Assembly: GCA_023105745.1 (NCBI GenBank)
Contig: JALGQZ010000007.1
Location: 52,805,569-52,869,568, forward strand
Direction: 5' to 3'
DNA length: 64,000 bases
Source of the DNA: Austropuccinia psidii
Lineage: Eukaryota > Basidiomycota > Pucciniomycetes > Pucciniales > Sphaerophragmiaceae
Made by a program: the position numbers and the translations under genes. Every line of letters starts with the position of its first letter. Position 1 is the first letter of the stretch. The notes under the pieces were generated by a model, which worked only from the letters and a program-made list of their open reading frames with translations, made no database searches and had not been told where the DNA came from. Below are positions 1-11,100 of this stretch, piece after piece.

Positions 1-2476
1 ATGACAAATTTTTGTTGAAAAATGGAAAATGAAAAATAATAGAAAAATATCTTCCAAAAAGTAAGAAAACACAGGAAGGGGAAAGAAAAAAGCTTTAAAT
101 CTACAAACCAAAGTATCATCAAGCATACATATTTCATTTTCTCACACAAAAAGACAAAAAGAATGGGTTTTGAGGGCACAAATTTTGCTTTTTAAAGGTA
201 TCAAATATGTCACTCTTTGTTGACTGAGATTCTGCTTGTTGATGATTCAGAGATAGAAATAAGGGAATGTTTCTCATGAAAGATGACAATTAATTTAGGA
301 AATATACACACTTATCCTATCCCTAGACTTCCTATTGATTCAATCAGCTTAATAGAAAGACAATGAAAATTTATTCTGTAGGCTTTTCAAAAAGGAAAAA
401 TTCTTATCATATAGAAATAAACAAATAAATTTATTAATTGATTCCCAAAAGGAACTATTAAAATATTTTATCATATTTTTACATAATGAAAGGGGAAATT
501 TCTCAAATCATATCATGAATTTAAATCTCTAACCTCCAGAAAGATGTTTTTATCATCAGGTTTATCTTCAATTAAATTATTGGAATTTTTTTAACAACCA
601 AGATATACTATTTTGTAAGGAATTTAATATTTGGGTGATATGGCTCACATTAAAATTGATGTATGGTTTGCTTTTATTTCTACATGTTAATAGTGGAAAT
701 TGTTCATTTGAGATGGGGAAGTTAATATTTTGGGAATAATATACAAATTAAAATATCAGATTTCTCCTCAATTTGTAGCAAGTTTTATTGAAAGTAAAAA
801 TATCTCAAATCATGACCGCTTTTGAAAAGATGGAGGGGAATTTATATTTCCAATTCCAAATCATGAAAAAACTACTTAATTCAATTCATATACACTGAAA
901 TTCCAATTTCTCCTACAGTATGGGTATTCTGATGGAAAGAGAATATATACCCTCATAGCCTATAGTAAAGATTATTGGGAGTGAAAATTCAAACAACTAA
1001 TAAAATTCTCAGATAAGTCATCAAGGGATTCATTATTGTGATCAAGGCACAAATAAAGACATATATTCTCAAAAATCTTGTGCAGTTTGTTTGAGTATGC
1101 TTGTTAAAGCTGTATTTTTGGAGTGTTTTGCATACTCATAATTTTATATAATGTTTTTCTCTAAACTCCCTTTGTTTTCAGTGATATAAAACTATAACAA
1201 ATTAATTGATTATTTAAAAATTGAAATTGAAATTAACAAGAAGTATTTATAGAAAAGGAACCATTACATTAATTACATATATTGGCTCAAAGGGCTTTAG
1301 AATACTATTCTATAGATAATAACATTGATCTCTCTTCCAATTCACACAATATGAATTATTCTAATGGAACTTCATAGTTGAATCTGTGCTCCAAATATTC
1401 CAAAATAAAACACATAATTAGGAACAGCTTGTCCTCTTAATGGTACCCATATTTTACAAAATATATGGAATTATAGCTTTGCTTCTGATATAATTAGGGG
1501 ATTTTCTAGTTTGAAGTAATCAGATTCAGTTCTTTAACATATGAGTACTACATTTGTGGAAGAAAATAATTTACATTGTGAAAATAAAGGGAAAATATAA
1601 GCAATTATATCTGAATGTTTGAAGATTGAAAAACCATGGATTTGGGAAAAGGATTTTGTGTTTTTAACATTTAAAAGGACTCATGTATTCATTTCACCCC
1701 AAACAATATTTCTTCTATCATTAATTTGAAATTTGAAACCTATCACAAACATTTAATAAAATCAAATTCATCTTAGTTGAGTTTTTATTTCTTCCAAATC
1801 ATAAATTTTTTAATTAAATATGTTGTTATTGAGCTTTACTGATAATTATAATCCATCCGAAAGGAAAGCTATTATATCAATAAGCTGAAAGGACCTTAAT
1901 TCATCAATATTTGAAACCATTTCATATTGATACAAAAAATGACTTCTATCTTAACTTCATCATTTATAGCTTGATTCAATACTTAAGTTCCTGTTTAGAA
2001 AATCTATCCTATCTTTATTTATAAATTCAATGGAGCTTTTCTAACAATAATAACAAATGAATAAAACTTGTGTGGTCGTTATCTAAGAAAACGTAATGAT
2101 TAAAATTTGGAAAATTCTACACATACTGAATATGGAATATTAAATATCTCCAAGAATACTCATTTACTAAAATAATATCTCCTGAGATTTCATACACATT
2201 AATAAATATCTAAGCAAAAAAACTGACCCAGTAATATGTGAGGAGAGTTATATAAATTTCATAATAAGGTGAGAAAAAATATCATAATTTCTAGATATCT
2301 TCTTAGGCACTGATATTCTTTGGTACAGATTATAAATTAATCTTATAATCCCTTTCAGAGTAATTTTGCTACAAAGAGAGTCTTCCTAGTACTTTTTGAC
2401 TCGAACTAAATCTCCTAATTTGGATTATTTGGTCCAATTAAAGAGATAATTCATAAAACATATTCTTCCCAGATAA
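1..2476. other. AT-rich stretch without recognisable genes
   Basis: No ORF of useful length, no recognisable protein fragment and no RNA gene is visible. The DNA is AT-rich and almost free of CpG, like the decayed elements elsewhere in the window, so it is probably ancient, unrecognisable repeat DNA. That last statement is inference. Confidence 0.5.
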
Positions 2477-2500
2477 TTTGCCACAAGATTATGTGGCAAA
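2477..2500. repeat. 9-bp inverted repeat (hairpin)
   Basis: TTTGCCACA and TGTGGCAAA flank a 6-base spacer. It lies at the left edge of the LTR-like stretch that follows. No function can be assigned. Confidence 0.5.
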
Positions 2501-3960
2501 AGGTATTTCTGTCAGCCTGTGACTCAAAACCAGAGCACAAGCATGATAGCCAAATACCATAAACCAATGGTAAAGCCAAAATACCACCAAAACATGGAGC
2601 TGAGACAAATCAGCTCAAAAGGTATCAAAGGAAAGAGGAAAATCCCCTCTTTCAAAATATACAAGTCCCATTATCATAGGACAAAGAATAACAAAGTAAT
2701 TCCTTCTCAAAGTTGTTGCTGAGCATAAAACTTAATTTTCACCTCTCATCTGAAGTCCAGAGGAAGAGTCTTAACCACAGAAAATGTGTATTCAAATTGA
2801 AGCTAAATGTCAGGACTATCCAATGGTACCGGCCAAATTGGGCTAACACCAAAATTACAGAAGTTATGGCCAAAATAAGGTCAAATAAGGGTGAAGAAAA
2901 TATTTACCTCTCATCTAGCTTCTACAGTTTTAGTGTGGGATAATTAAAGTGGAGTTGTTTTGGAAAGATAACAATCAGGACTATCTGATGGTGCCTTTCA
3001 TTTCTCCATATCTCATCTAGAACAAACGTTATGGAGCAAATAAGCTCCATACAGATATTGAGAAAATAATATGTCTGAATAACACAACTTATGCATGGCA
3101 TAACTTTGCCATATTGAATGTTACCCATACCAAATGAGGTACCATTGTGTAGATCCTATCCAGGACTACACAAAGAGCCGACTTTGAGCTCAATATCTCA
3201 AAAACTGAAAAAGCTATAGCAGTTTCAAGGTTAAAATCCAACAATTGGGCCAAAAAACCTTTATGGTGGGATAATATCCCACAACTATGATTATGAGGTG
3301 TCAAAAAGACAAAAAAGCATGCTTATACTTCAATAACTCATATTGTATTCAATACTGGGGTCCCATAAAGGTTCTGTACAGCATTCTACACATCATACAC
3401 ATCAGAAGGGGCTGTGTGGTCCCCAGATGAAGCCTTTCACCCTGTATTGGTGAAAACTTCCCAGATGTGGTTTCAAAACCACATCTGAGTCCAACACAGT
3501 GTATACAGGCTTTGTGGAAGCTACAAGCCAGTACTCAGAAGTGAAAAACTCTTCACTTCCTCTACATGGATGGCCTAGAGGGCCATTCCACCCCATTTTA
3601 GGATAAAAAGAGGCCTTTTCTCCACCAGAAAAGATTTCCTCATCCTGATTTTGAATGCCTACGTAGTACAAATGTCCAAAAACAGCTATACTCTTGGAAA
3701 TAAACAGGTATAGCTATACATATAATTATTGTAGTCTTTTATTATAATAATCCAATTGATAAAGCTGCACCCAGGGCTTTCAACAGTGCTCACCACCACT
3801 AAAACCCTTTTAGTAAAGCCCTTTTTATTTCAATTAAAACATTTTTTATCTTTGTTATCCATGTCACAGTCATAGTCTAGGCTGTAAATACTATTATTAT
3901 CACCTCTTCATAGACTCACCCTGATAATTGCAATGAAATCATGCATAGAATAACATATTC
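2501..3960. repeat. LTR-like non-coding repeat with diverged internal units
   Basis: Two diverged units of about 170 bp, near 2740 and 2905, each open with CTCTCATCT and carry a GGACTATC..ATGGT block. A TATA-like GGATAAAAAGAGG occurs at 3601-3613, and a cluster of short hairpins lies at 3460-3600. This layout suits the regulatory part of a large gypsy LTR, but no partner LTR or target duplication was found. The short ORFs here look accidental. The identity is inferred, not proven. Confidence 0.4.
3462..3487. repeat. 12-bp perfect inverted repeat, 2-bp spacer
   Basis: CAGATGTGGTTT is followed by CA and then by its exact reverse complement. A second hairpin, GAAGTGAA..TTCACTTC, lies at about 3539-3560, and GGATGGCC..GGCCATTCC lies just after it. 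All sit 100-140 bp upstream of the TATA-like run at 3601, so they may be LTR enhancer elements. Confidence 0.6.
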
Positions 3961-4012
3961 CATGAGGCTTTCCAAAATAGGATTTTTAAAAGGCTTAGTT
4001 TTCCTTCCCTTT

Positions 4013-4480
4013 TGTAAATTTTTAATATGGAACAATAAGTAAAAATTAGTAATATTTGACTTATTGTACTCTGAATATCCTAATATAAATGAAGAATAAG
4101 ATTCAAAATAATAATAATAGTAAAGTATGATTATAATTATGGCATACAGTATTTATATTATTTTAAATAAATAAAATAATATAAGAAATTAATATATTGA
4201 TATTTAATAATCAATATATTTTTGCCAATTTATCATTGTTACCAACAAATATTCAATGCTTAAAAATTGTCATTGATCAATAAAAAACAGTTTTTAACAA
4301 TAATATCACTAATATTAAAGTTATATATTGATATAAGTATTGTTTATATTAATAAATAAATTATTAAGAATAATAATAAAGAGGAAAACATTCTAATAAG
4401 GTAAAATGACCTACCTTTAACACTTCATATAATAATTTTGAATACTTTTATGTTTAAGATTATAAATACACTTTATTTAA
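4013..4480 (-). mobile_element. Truncated gypsy LTR fragment (same family as the 29894-31830 solo LTR)
   Basis: It starts TGTAAAT and then follows the start of the LTR at 29894 closely: ACAATAAGTAAAAAT, CTTATTGTACT, a TTATAATTATGGC block, CAATAATAT.ACTAATATTAAAGTTATA, and TTTAAGATTATAAATA against the matching place. Similarity stops near 4480, so only about a quarter of the roughly 1.9-kb LTR remains. By comparison with element J, where the polypurine tract marks LTR polarity, this is the 3' end of a minus-oriented LTR. It holds no gene. Confidence 0.7.
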
Positions 4481-4849
4481 ATTGTTTTTCCCCTCAATCT
4501 TCTTTCCAGGTCCTTGGCCAATCCAATTCATCTCTCAAAATCCATGATCAAGATTGGAACCTCCTCAGAACTTCATCTCCTTTATTTATTTTCTCTCATT
4601 TGCTTTAATTATACTTTTCCAAAATATTTCTTTCTTTATAGTTTTAATGCCAAAATTCTTAAATCAACTCAATGCTTCTAATCCAAAAGCCAAATTTCAA
4701 AAGAAGACCAAATCATCCTCACATCATATGCCAACCTCTTTTCAGTTATTAAATTCTGTTTTCAAGATTCAACACCTGTGGAATCCCTCTTTTTAATAAA
4801 TTGCAGAAGCCTCAGCAGGCTTTTACCTTGTCTTGATGCTCAGGAGCTC
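4481..4849. other. Non-coding gap between repeats
   Basis: Nothing recognisable. It separates the truncated gypsy LTR from the GGCC-rich LTR. The short ORFs here have no family features. Confidence 0.4.
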
Positions 4850-6357
4850 AGAATTCAAGGTGGGGGGTACTTTCACAACCGCAGAGAAGAGCACTCCCAA
4901 TTGGTGTGTTATGGCAAATCAGGCCTCAACCAATATATGGCCAATTGGCCATATTATCAATTATATTCCAATTGGCCTTTTATGGTGTTTTGATAGCCTG
5001 TGTGCCACATTCATTTTCCCCGGACATATCCTGCTTAATTGGCTCCTTTGGCCAATTCTTTAACCCTGCAAAAACCAGGTCATTTCCTTGATTTTGGGCT
5101 CCAGAGGTCTTTGGGCCCTTTAGCCCCCTATGGCCTCCATGGCCTGTGGAACCACTTAGGCCCCCTTCAGTGTAATTCCAATGGGCCAAAAGGGACCAAG
5201 GGGGCTATACCTCAAGCTCCAAACCATAATCTGGCCCAACAATCCCTCAGGGCCAGAAACCCCAAGGGACTCAAAGTGCCCATAACTGGCCATTGACCTC
5301 AACCCTCAAGTCATGGTCTCTGGCAACCACCAGAGGCCAGCAGCCACCTTAAAAAAGCTTTTCCCCTCAATATCAGGGAATCTTTGACCCAGCTCAATGG
5401 ACCCAAGTCTTTAATAAGGAGGTCTTATGAATATATGGTATTATATGCCATTATGCATCATTTTTCGTCAGAAATCCAATGGTGATGGTTTCAGGACTTC
5501 ATTGCACCTATTCATCTCAAGTCCCCAAGTCCATCACCTAATGTCAAAGGAAGACTTCTGTGATTTGGTGTTGCAATCCATGGTGGCTACCAGAAGACCA
5601 TTTGAGGACACCAATCACCTGACCTTCAAGTATTGTTTCTTTCATTTAAACAGTATTTCCCCATGGCAATACTCGCCCAGGATTTGTCAAGGGAAATTTG
5701 AAGAGGTTGTTAATAATCAAATGAGTTGTTAAGGCATCAAGCACTCTAGCACTCCTTGGACAACTCAATTGGTCCATGCAGGTGGTATGTAGGCAACCTG
5801 TATGGCATTGGCCCATTTAAGAAGCTTCATATTCCCCTGTGGGATTTCAAGACACACAGTTGAATTCTCAAGATGGCCAGATCTGTATTGACCCAAAACA
5901 GTCAATACATCTGGGTGATCAACCCTCCAGGATTAGTCTTTAACTTTTCACATATACTGGCCACCTTTCCATCCCTGGAGACCTTTTCCCCAATCAATTA
6001 ATATATTGGATTTATTTTTATTATCATCTTCTTTTCATTATTTAAAGTAAATACTGATATTCTCAAGTCAGTCATTTGCACCTTTTTCTTTTCCTGTCAG
6101 TGAATATTGGTGGCCATATCTTTTACCAATTACATTTTTCTTTCTGGCTGGTTGAAACAGTGAATTGAGGATTCATTTTGTTGGCTCTTTGGCCTTTGGC
6201 TTCATTCTTATCTTGTGGAATACATTGTACTTGCGCTTATTTTCATTTGAAGAAAAATATTCTTCTTTTATATCTTTATCCTTTTGGAGCCCTCCAAGTG
6301 AGTTCTTCATTCCTGGGTACCAGGCCACTCTTGTTTTCCCCAAGAGCCCCTTTGACA
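4850..6357 (+). mobile_element. GGCC-rich gypsy LTR, probably solo
   Basis: This matches, in opposite orientation, the LTR at 62524-64000, and its 3' half also matches the LTR ending at 59004. Shared blocks are a GGCC-rich segment (5090-5300), a CCCCAATCAATTAATATATTGG block (5990-6012), GGTTGAAACAGTGAATTGAGG (about 6152-6172), and a 3' end reading GGAGCCCTCC..AAGAGCCCC..TTTGACA. The 3' end at 6357 aligns with TGTGACA in the other two copies. The left boundary is uncertain and no duplication was found. No gypsy coding sequence follows, so it is probably a solo LTR. Its ORF at 5427-5732 is partly conserved in the 62524 copy but has no known domain. Confidence 0.7.
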
Positions 6358-7380
6358 ACATCAGGCATGATGAGATTTCCTTCATAGCCATTTATCTAAA
6401 ATCCTATATTGGCAGCCCCAGATTCACAGAAAAATTCAACCAGCCAATAACACAATTTACCTGAGATCCCATTCAAAGGTACATGTCCTAAAAAAGTCAC
6501 ACAATATAGTTCCCATATATGAGGAGTAGCATAAAAAGGTAAAATTTCACAAATGAAAATGCAAGAATATGATCATTCAGAAGGAAAATTCACTTACCAA
6601 TGTCTTTAACTTGACCAAGATGGCTCACTCATTGAATTGGTGGTCACTTGTCAAATTGAAGATTAGTGGATCCAATTGATGCAGTCAAAACAGAAGTGGT
6701 GAAGTGGAGAGAGGGCCAGCATAGTGAGAGATGCACATCAAATAACCAGAATTAATGTAGGGGAAAAATGATGGGGCAAAAAATGTAAAAAGCAAAATGA
6801 TTTTGTTGGTTGGAGGGGTTAGCATGCTAGGTTAAGATACAGCTTGTAGCCATTTTGGGGTTCAGGATTTGATTATATTTGTGACGGATATTGCACTTTC
6901 TCATGACTGTTTGGGGCCCTATATCCGCAAACTGATTTCTTGCCTTTCCGGAAAGAATTGAAGCCCCCTAATGACAGGATTACTAAATTTGAACCACATA
7001 AAATATTTTCTGTGCGCCGTCCGCTCTCCTCGGATTGAATTTTGAACATCTTATGAGATAGCAATCAAGGGAAATTTCTCAGTCGATAATTTGAGAACCT
7101 CTATACGCTGCTGAGCTGTTCTCTTGAGTGTTTCTAACAGATTTCCTTTAGAGCCAGTAGTGAGTGGATGCCAAACCACGGCCCGATGCGTTACCGCACC
7201 AGTTGAGAGGCCGAAGCCAAGAAATATTATGTTCTCCGAGAGTGTAACTGTTACTGTACAGTTTGTACATCACTTGAGTTTACACTTCAGCCTCGAGCAA
7301 GCAGCTGTTGGCCATCCCTCGTTATGGCAACTTCGCACAGCCGTACTCTGCAAAAGAGCAAGGGCAAGGCAAGTCACTAA
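6358..7380. other. Host intergenic and promoter-distal DNA
   Basis: From about 6860 the base composition changes: CpG dinucleotides return and GC rises compared with the flanking elements. No gene is convincing here. The ORF at 7124-7459 runs through the TATA box and has no domain, so it is treated as chance. The region is probably the upstream flank of the secreted-protein gene. Confidence 0.5.
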
Positions 7381-7388
7381 TATAAATA
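7381..7388 (+). promoter_or_regulatory. TATA box of the host secreted-protein gene
   Basis: TATAAATA is followed by CpG-containing DNA up to 7530, where element A interrupts the sequence. Removing A and one copy of its ATTAC duplication puts the gene's ATG about 155 bp downstream of this box. That is a normal 5' UTR distance (about 120-130 nt from a predicted start near 7410). Confidence 0.55.
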
Positions 7389-7530
7389 GGACCTGTCTCT
7401 GGTCTGTGGCGGCCCCACAAACGTCCTCCCCTGTCTTACGTTGGCAACGGCACAGTTAACGTTGCTTCTTCAATACGCTTGTATCTTTTGATCACTTGCT
7501 CTCTGATAAAATCTCTCAAATCCAAATTAC
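7389..7530 (+). other. Probable 5' UTR, upstream part, of the host gene
   Basis: This stretch lies between the TATA box and the insertion point of element A. Its last five bases (ATTAC, 7526-7530) are repeated after the element at 12542-12546. The rest of the 5' UTR is 12547-12554. Confidence 0.5.
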
Positions 7531-8043
7531 TGTTGGAATCAGGGATAAGAAACTACTAGTAATTAGCAGTTTTTTTTTCGCTCAGACACCATCAATGAGT
7601 ATGACTAAAGATGTATCAGATGACTAACCACAGACATCTCTATCCAACGTTTTTATGTCAAAGCTGAAGGAATTCCTTCAGCTTCTATCTCTATAAAATG
7701 ACTCCCATTCTCGCTATCCCTCTACAGTTTATTCAAAAAAAAAACCTTTTGTTGTTTCTTTTCTTTTTACTTAAAATACTCTCACCCTTAATATCCCTTC
7801 TACTTCGGTTTGTGTGTTGTGGCGTGGTAAGAACTTTTTTTAGACATGTCTTAGTACTATCATAAACATTCTTATTTTGTTCTATTACTAGTGTTACGTC
7901 AAGGGATTATCTTGTTGTTTATCCACTGTGTCCTCTTAGTTATCATATTTGTACTATCCTTTAGGTATTTCTAGTATTCCCTATGTCCTTACCTATCTAA
8001 TGTTACTGAAATATATTCTTTAGTTTCTACATTGAATTTAACA
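7531..8043 (+). repeat. 5' LTR of element A
   Basis: 513 bp, matching 12029-12541 at all but one site. It contains a 24-bp perfect palindrome (7661-7684) and, 7 bp further on, a TATAAAA box (7692-7698), which is the likely element promoter. Confidence 0.95.
7661..7684. repeat. 24-bp perfect palindrome in LTR A
   Basis: Each half-site is AAGCTGAAGGAA and the axis is the centre of GAATTC. It has no spacer and ends 7 bp before the TATAAAA box. The same palindrome is intact in the 3' LTR at 12159-12182. Its position suits a dimeric transcription-factor site; that function is inferred. Confidence 0.8.
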
Positions 8044-8055
8044 GATTTACAGTCT
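8044..8055 (+). promoter_or_regulatory. Primer binding site of element A (half-tRNA-Tyr type)
   Basis: GATTTACAGTCT directly abuts the LTR end. It is complementary to the anticodon loop and 3' stem edge of tRNA-Tyr (loop CUGUAAA, anticodon GUA) rather than to a tRNA 3' CCA end. The same site occurs in elements B, D, E and H. Confidence 0.7.
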
Positions 8056-8111
8056 CGATAAATAAATCCACGAACCAACCAATTACAAACTAAAGGATAG
8101 GACAATAGATA

Positions 8112-11100
8112 ATGGCATCCGAAGCTGACAACAAAAATAGAAGTCGACCTCTCCCAACCCTCTCTGAAAACAATTATCCAGAATGGAGAAGGAGGGTCGT
8201 CATGCTCTTAAAACATAAAAAACTTTACCAACATTGCGTAGATGAAACCTTACCGTCTGTAAACAGCGACTCCAGACCATCAGCAGCGGATAATAAAATT
8301 ATCGATGCCAATGCAGAAACCTGCAACCTAATTGCAGGGACTTTAGACTCTAACACATTTACCGAAATCTTTGATGATGATGAAACAATGGAAAATGCGC
8401 ACCTTCTATGGAATAAGCTAACAAAACGCTTCGCATCCTCCACCTTCAATAACCAAGCAAGAATCTGGATGAGATTCTGTAGGATTACTTACAACGGAAA
8501 CCTACGAAGCTTTATCTCAGAGGTGAGACAATGCCTAAATGAAGTAATCAGCGTTAAAGTTGAAGTTGGAACACCTACATTGGCTTTCACCATTTTAACC
8601 AAACTACCAGAAGATTATCACAACATAGTTGAAAAAGTGACAGAAAACACAGAGACTCTGGGAAACCCCAATGCCATACTAAATCTACTACACGACGTTG
8701 CTCTGAAGGAAGAAGCTCTCAACCTCCAGAACAATCACCAATCCTTAGCATTGAACAGAGAAATTTTTCGCTCAAAAACAATACATTATTGTAGGGATGG
8801 AAAACACAATCCACTGGCAAGTCACTCTGCCGACAAGTGCTGGCAGCTACACCCAAATCTTCGACCAGAAAGACACACAAGAGATCCAAAAGTTAACCTA
8901 ACAATCGCACGAGCACTAATGACAACAACTCAGACCAAAAGCCAAACATGCTCCATCGTTCTGGACACTGGTGCATCAAACCACATGTTCAACGATATAC
9001 ATTTCTTCACAGACATCAAACGAGAAGTAAACATGGAAATATCGACAGGTTGTGATAAGTCGACACTGAATGCTGCAGGAGAGGGGATGGTAAAACTAAT
9101 GGACAGAAACGGAAAAATCTGGATATTAAGAGACAGTCTGTACGTACCAAATTTAACAACTAATCTGGTGGCACTTTCTCGACTAGCCAGAGAAATCACC
9201 ATTAAGAATAAAGGAAGCGTGTACGAGGTCTTCCTGAACAATTACAACACACCAGCATTTTACTGCGCAACAAACAGTGGAATATTGGAGACAACAATTA
9301 CATTACCCAAACCGATAAGTTTGTATACAATGAATGAGTCATGGCATGACAGACTGGGGCACATGCATGAAGAAGGTATCAAAAGATTAATCCCCAAATT
9401 CAAACAAGAAGGAACATGCACAATCTGTGTGCAGGGCAAATTTCCAAGATTACCGTTTAAACACAATTTTCAAGACGCAAAGCATCCACTAGAGAATATC
9501 CATCTGGACCTATGCGGTCCAATGCAGACTGCATCAATTGGGGGAGCAAGGTACTTCATGATTATAGTCGACCAATTCACAGGCTACATCAACATCAGAT
9601 TCCTGAAGCACAAGAATGACGCGTACACACACTTCCGCAACTTCAAAGAACTTGCCGAAAATAAACAAAGAAGAAAAATCTGCAACATCACATCAGACGG
9701 AGGAGGAGAATTTGTAAACAGCAATTTCAAGAGACTAACGGATGAAAGTGGTATTACTCACATAATCAGTCCACCTTACACACCGCAACATAACGGGATT
9801 GCTGAAAGAGGGAATCGGGCTGTCATTGAAAAGACACACTGTCTACTGCTGCAATCAAAACTTCCACCTTGTTTTTGGGCGGAGGCAGCAACTACCGCTA
9901 CTATGCTATGCAACTTGGTACAGAAAAGGGAAAAGACACCTTATCAACTCTGGAATGCTCAAGCACCCCCAATCAACAAGTTACGACCGTTCGGATGTAG
10001 AACATGGGTACGAGTACCTGAGGCAAACAGAAAGAGAAAATTTGACCCTGTGGCATGGGAGGGCATATTTCTAGGTTATACCAACCAAGCCACAGCATAT
10101 CGAGTTCTGAGAAAAGTAGACAACACAGTAATAATAAGCAGGCATGTTAAATTTGAAGAATCTGTCTTTCCTGCTCTCTCCACAAATTTTCCAAATGTTC
10201 CTCTGCAGTTTCCAGTTCTCAATTTCTCATTTAACGACGATCATCGGAATCTGAGTGCTGACACATCTGATTTAACCTCTGACAGTGCTACCGAAGGAGA
10301 CGTCTTTCATGACGCTTTGGAAGAGCTACCTGCAAGGCGAATCAGAGTGATAGGGCCTAGGCATCCCACTCTAATCTCGAGTGAAATTAGAACCGATAAC
10401 ATTCTACCTTTCAGCAGGAGAGCGCACAAGACTGATCTATTAAAAGGTTCCCCGGCACCGACCAGCTACAAAAAGGCGATTGAAGGCAACAACAAAGAGG
10501 AGTGGACGTTAGCAATCAAAAAAGAATTGGATAACATGAAGAGGCTAGGAGTCTGGAGTATTGAAGACAAAAAGGCAAACGACCATCCTATCACTACAAC
10601 CTGGGTCTTCAAAGTAAAAAGGGATCACAATGACAAGATCGTTGAGCACAAGGCACGACTATGTGCACAAGGCTTTCATCAGATAGAAGGTCTTGACTAT
10701 CTTAATACGTTCTCGCCAACTGGAAGAGTTAGTTCACCAAGAGTATTAATCGCTCATGCAGCATCGCAAGGTTTTCAATTCCACCAGATGGACGTAAAGA
10801 GTGCCTTTCTCAATGCACCTCTGGAAGAAGATCTCACACTAAAAATTCCAGATGGACTAAACGAGGATTCAAAATCAAAAGTACTCCGACTACACAAAGC
10901 GATTTACGGCCTAAAGCAGGCTCCGCTAGCCTGGTACAACTATCTATCGAAATGGCTAAAAAATACTGGTTTCGTAGTTGCGGTGTCAGACCCATGCGTT
11001 TTCTTCAGAAAGGGAATTAAACCGGTGTGGATCTATGTGCATGTTGACGATCTGGCAATATTTGGACCTGATCTGTTAGATTTCAAAACAGAAATAAAAA

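Noticed and set aside
4778..5296. Several overlapping ORFs of 60-85 codons in three frames
   Set aside because: They lie in the GGCC-rich LTR, where low-complexity sequence keeps several frames open at once. No domain is seen.
6590..6602. Minus-strand splice donor GTAAGT
   Set aside because: The sequence upstream on the minus strand has stops in the frames examined and no partner acceptor or protein was found.
7124..7459. 111-codon plus-strand ORF in the CpG-rich region
   Set aside because: It starts with a non-ATG codon, crosses the TATA box at 7381, has no domain, and its amino-acid make-up (many Val, Arg, Thr) looks accidental.
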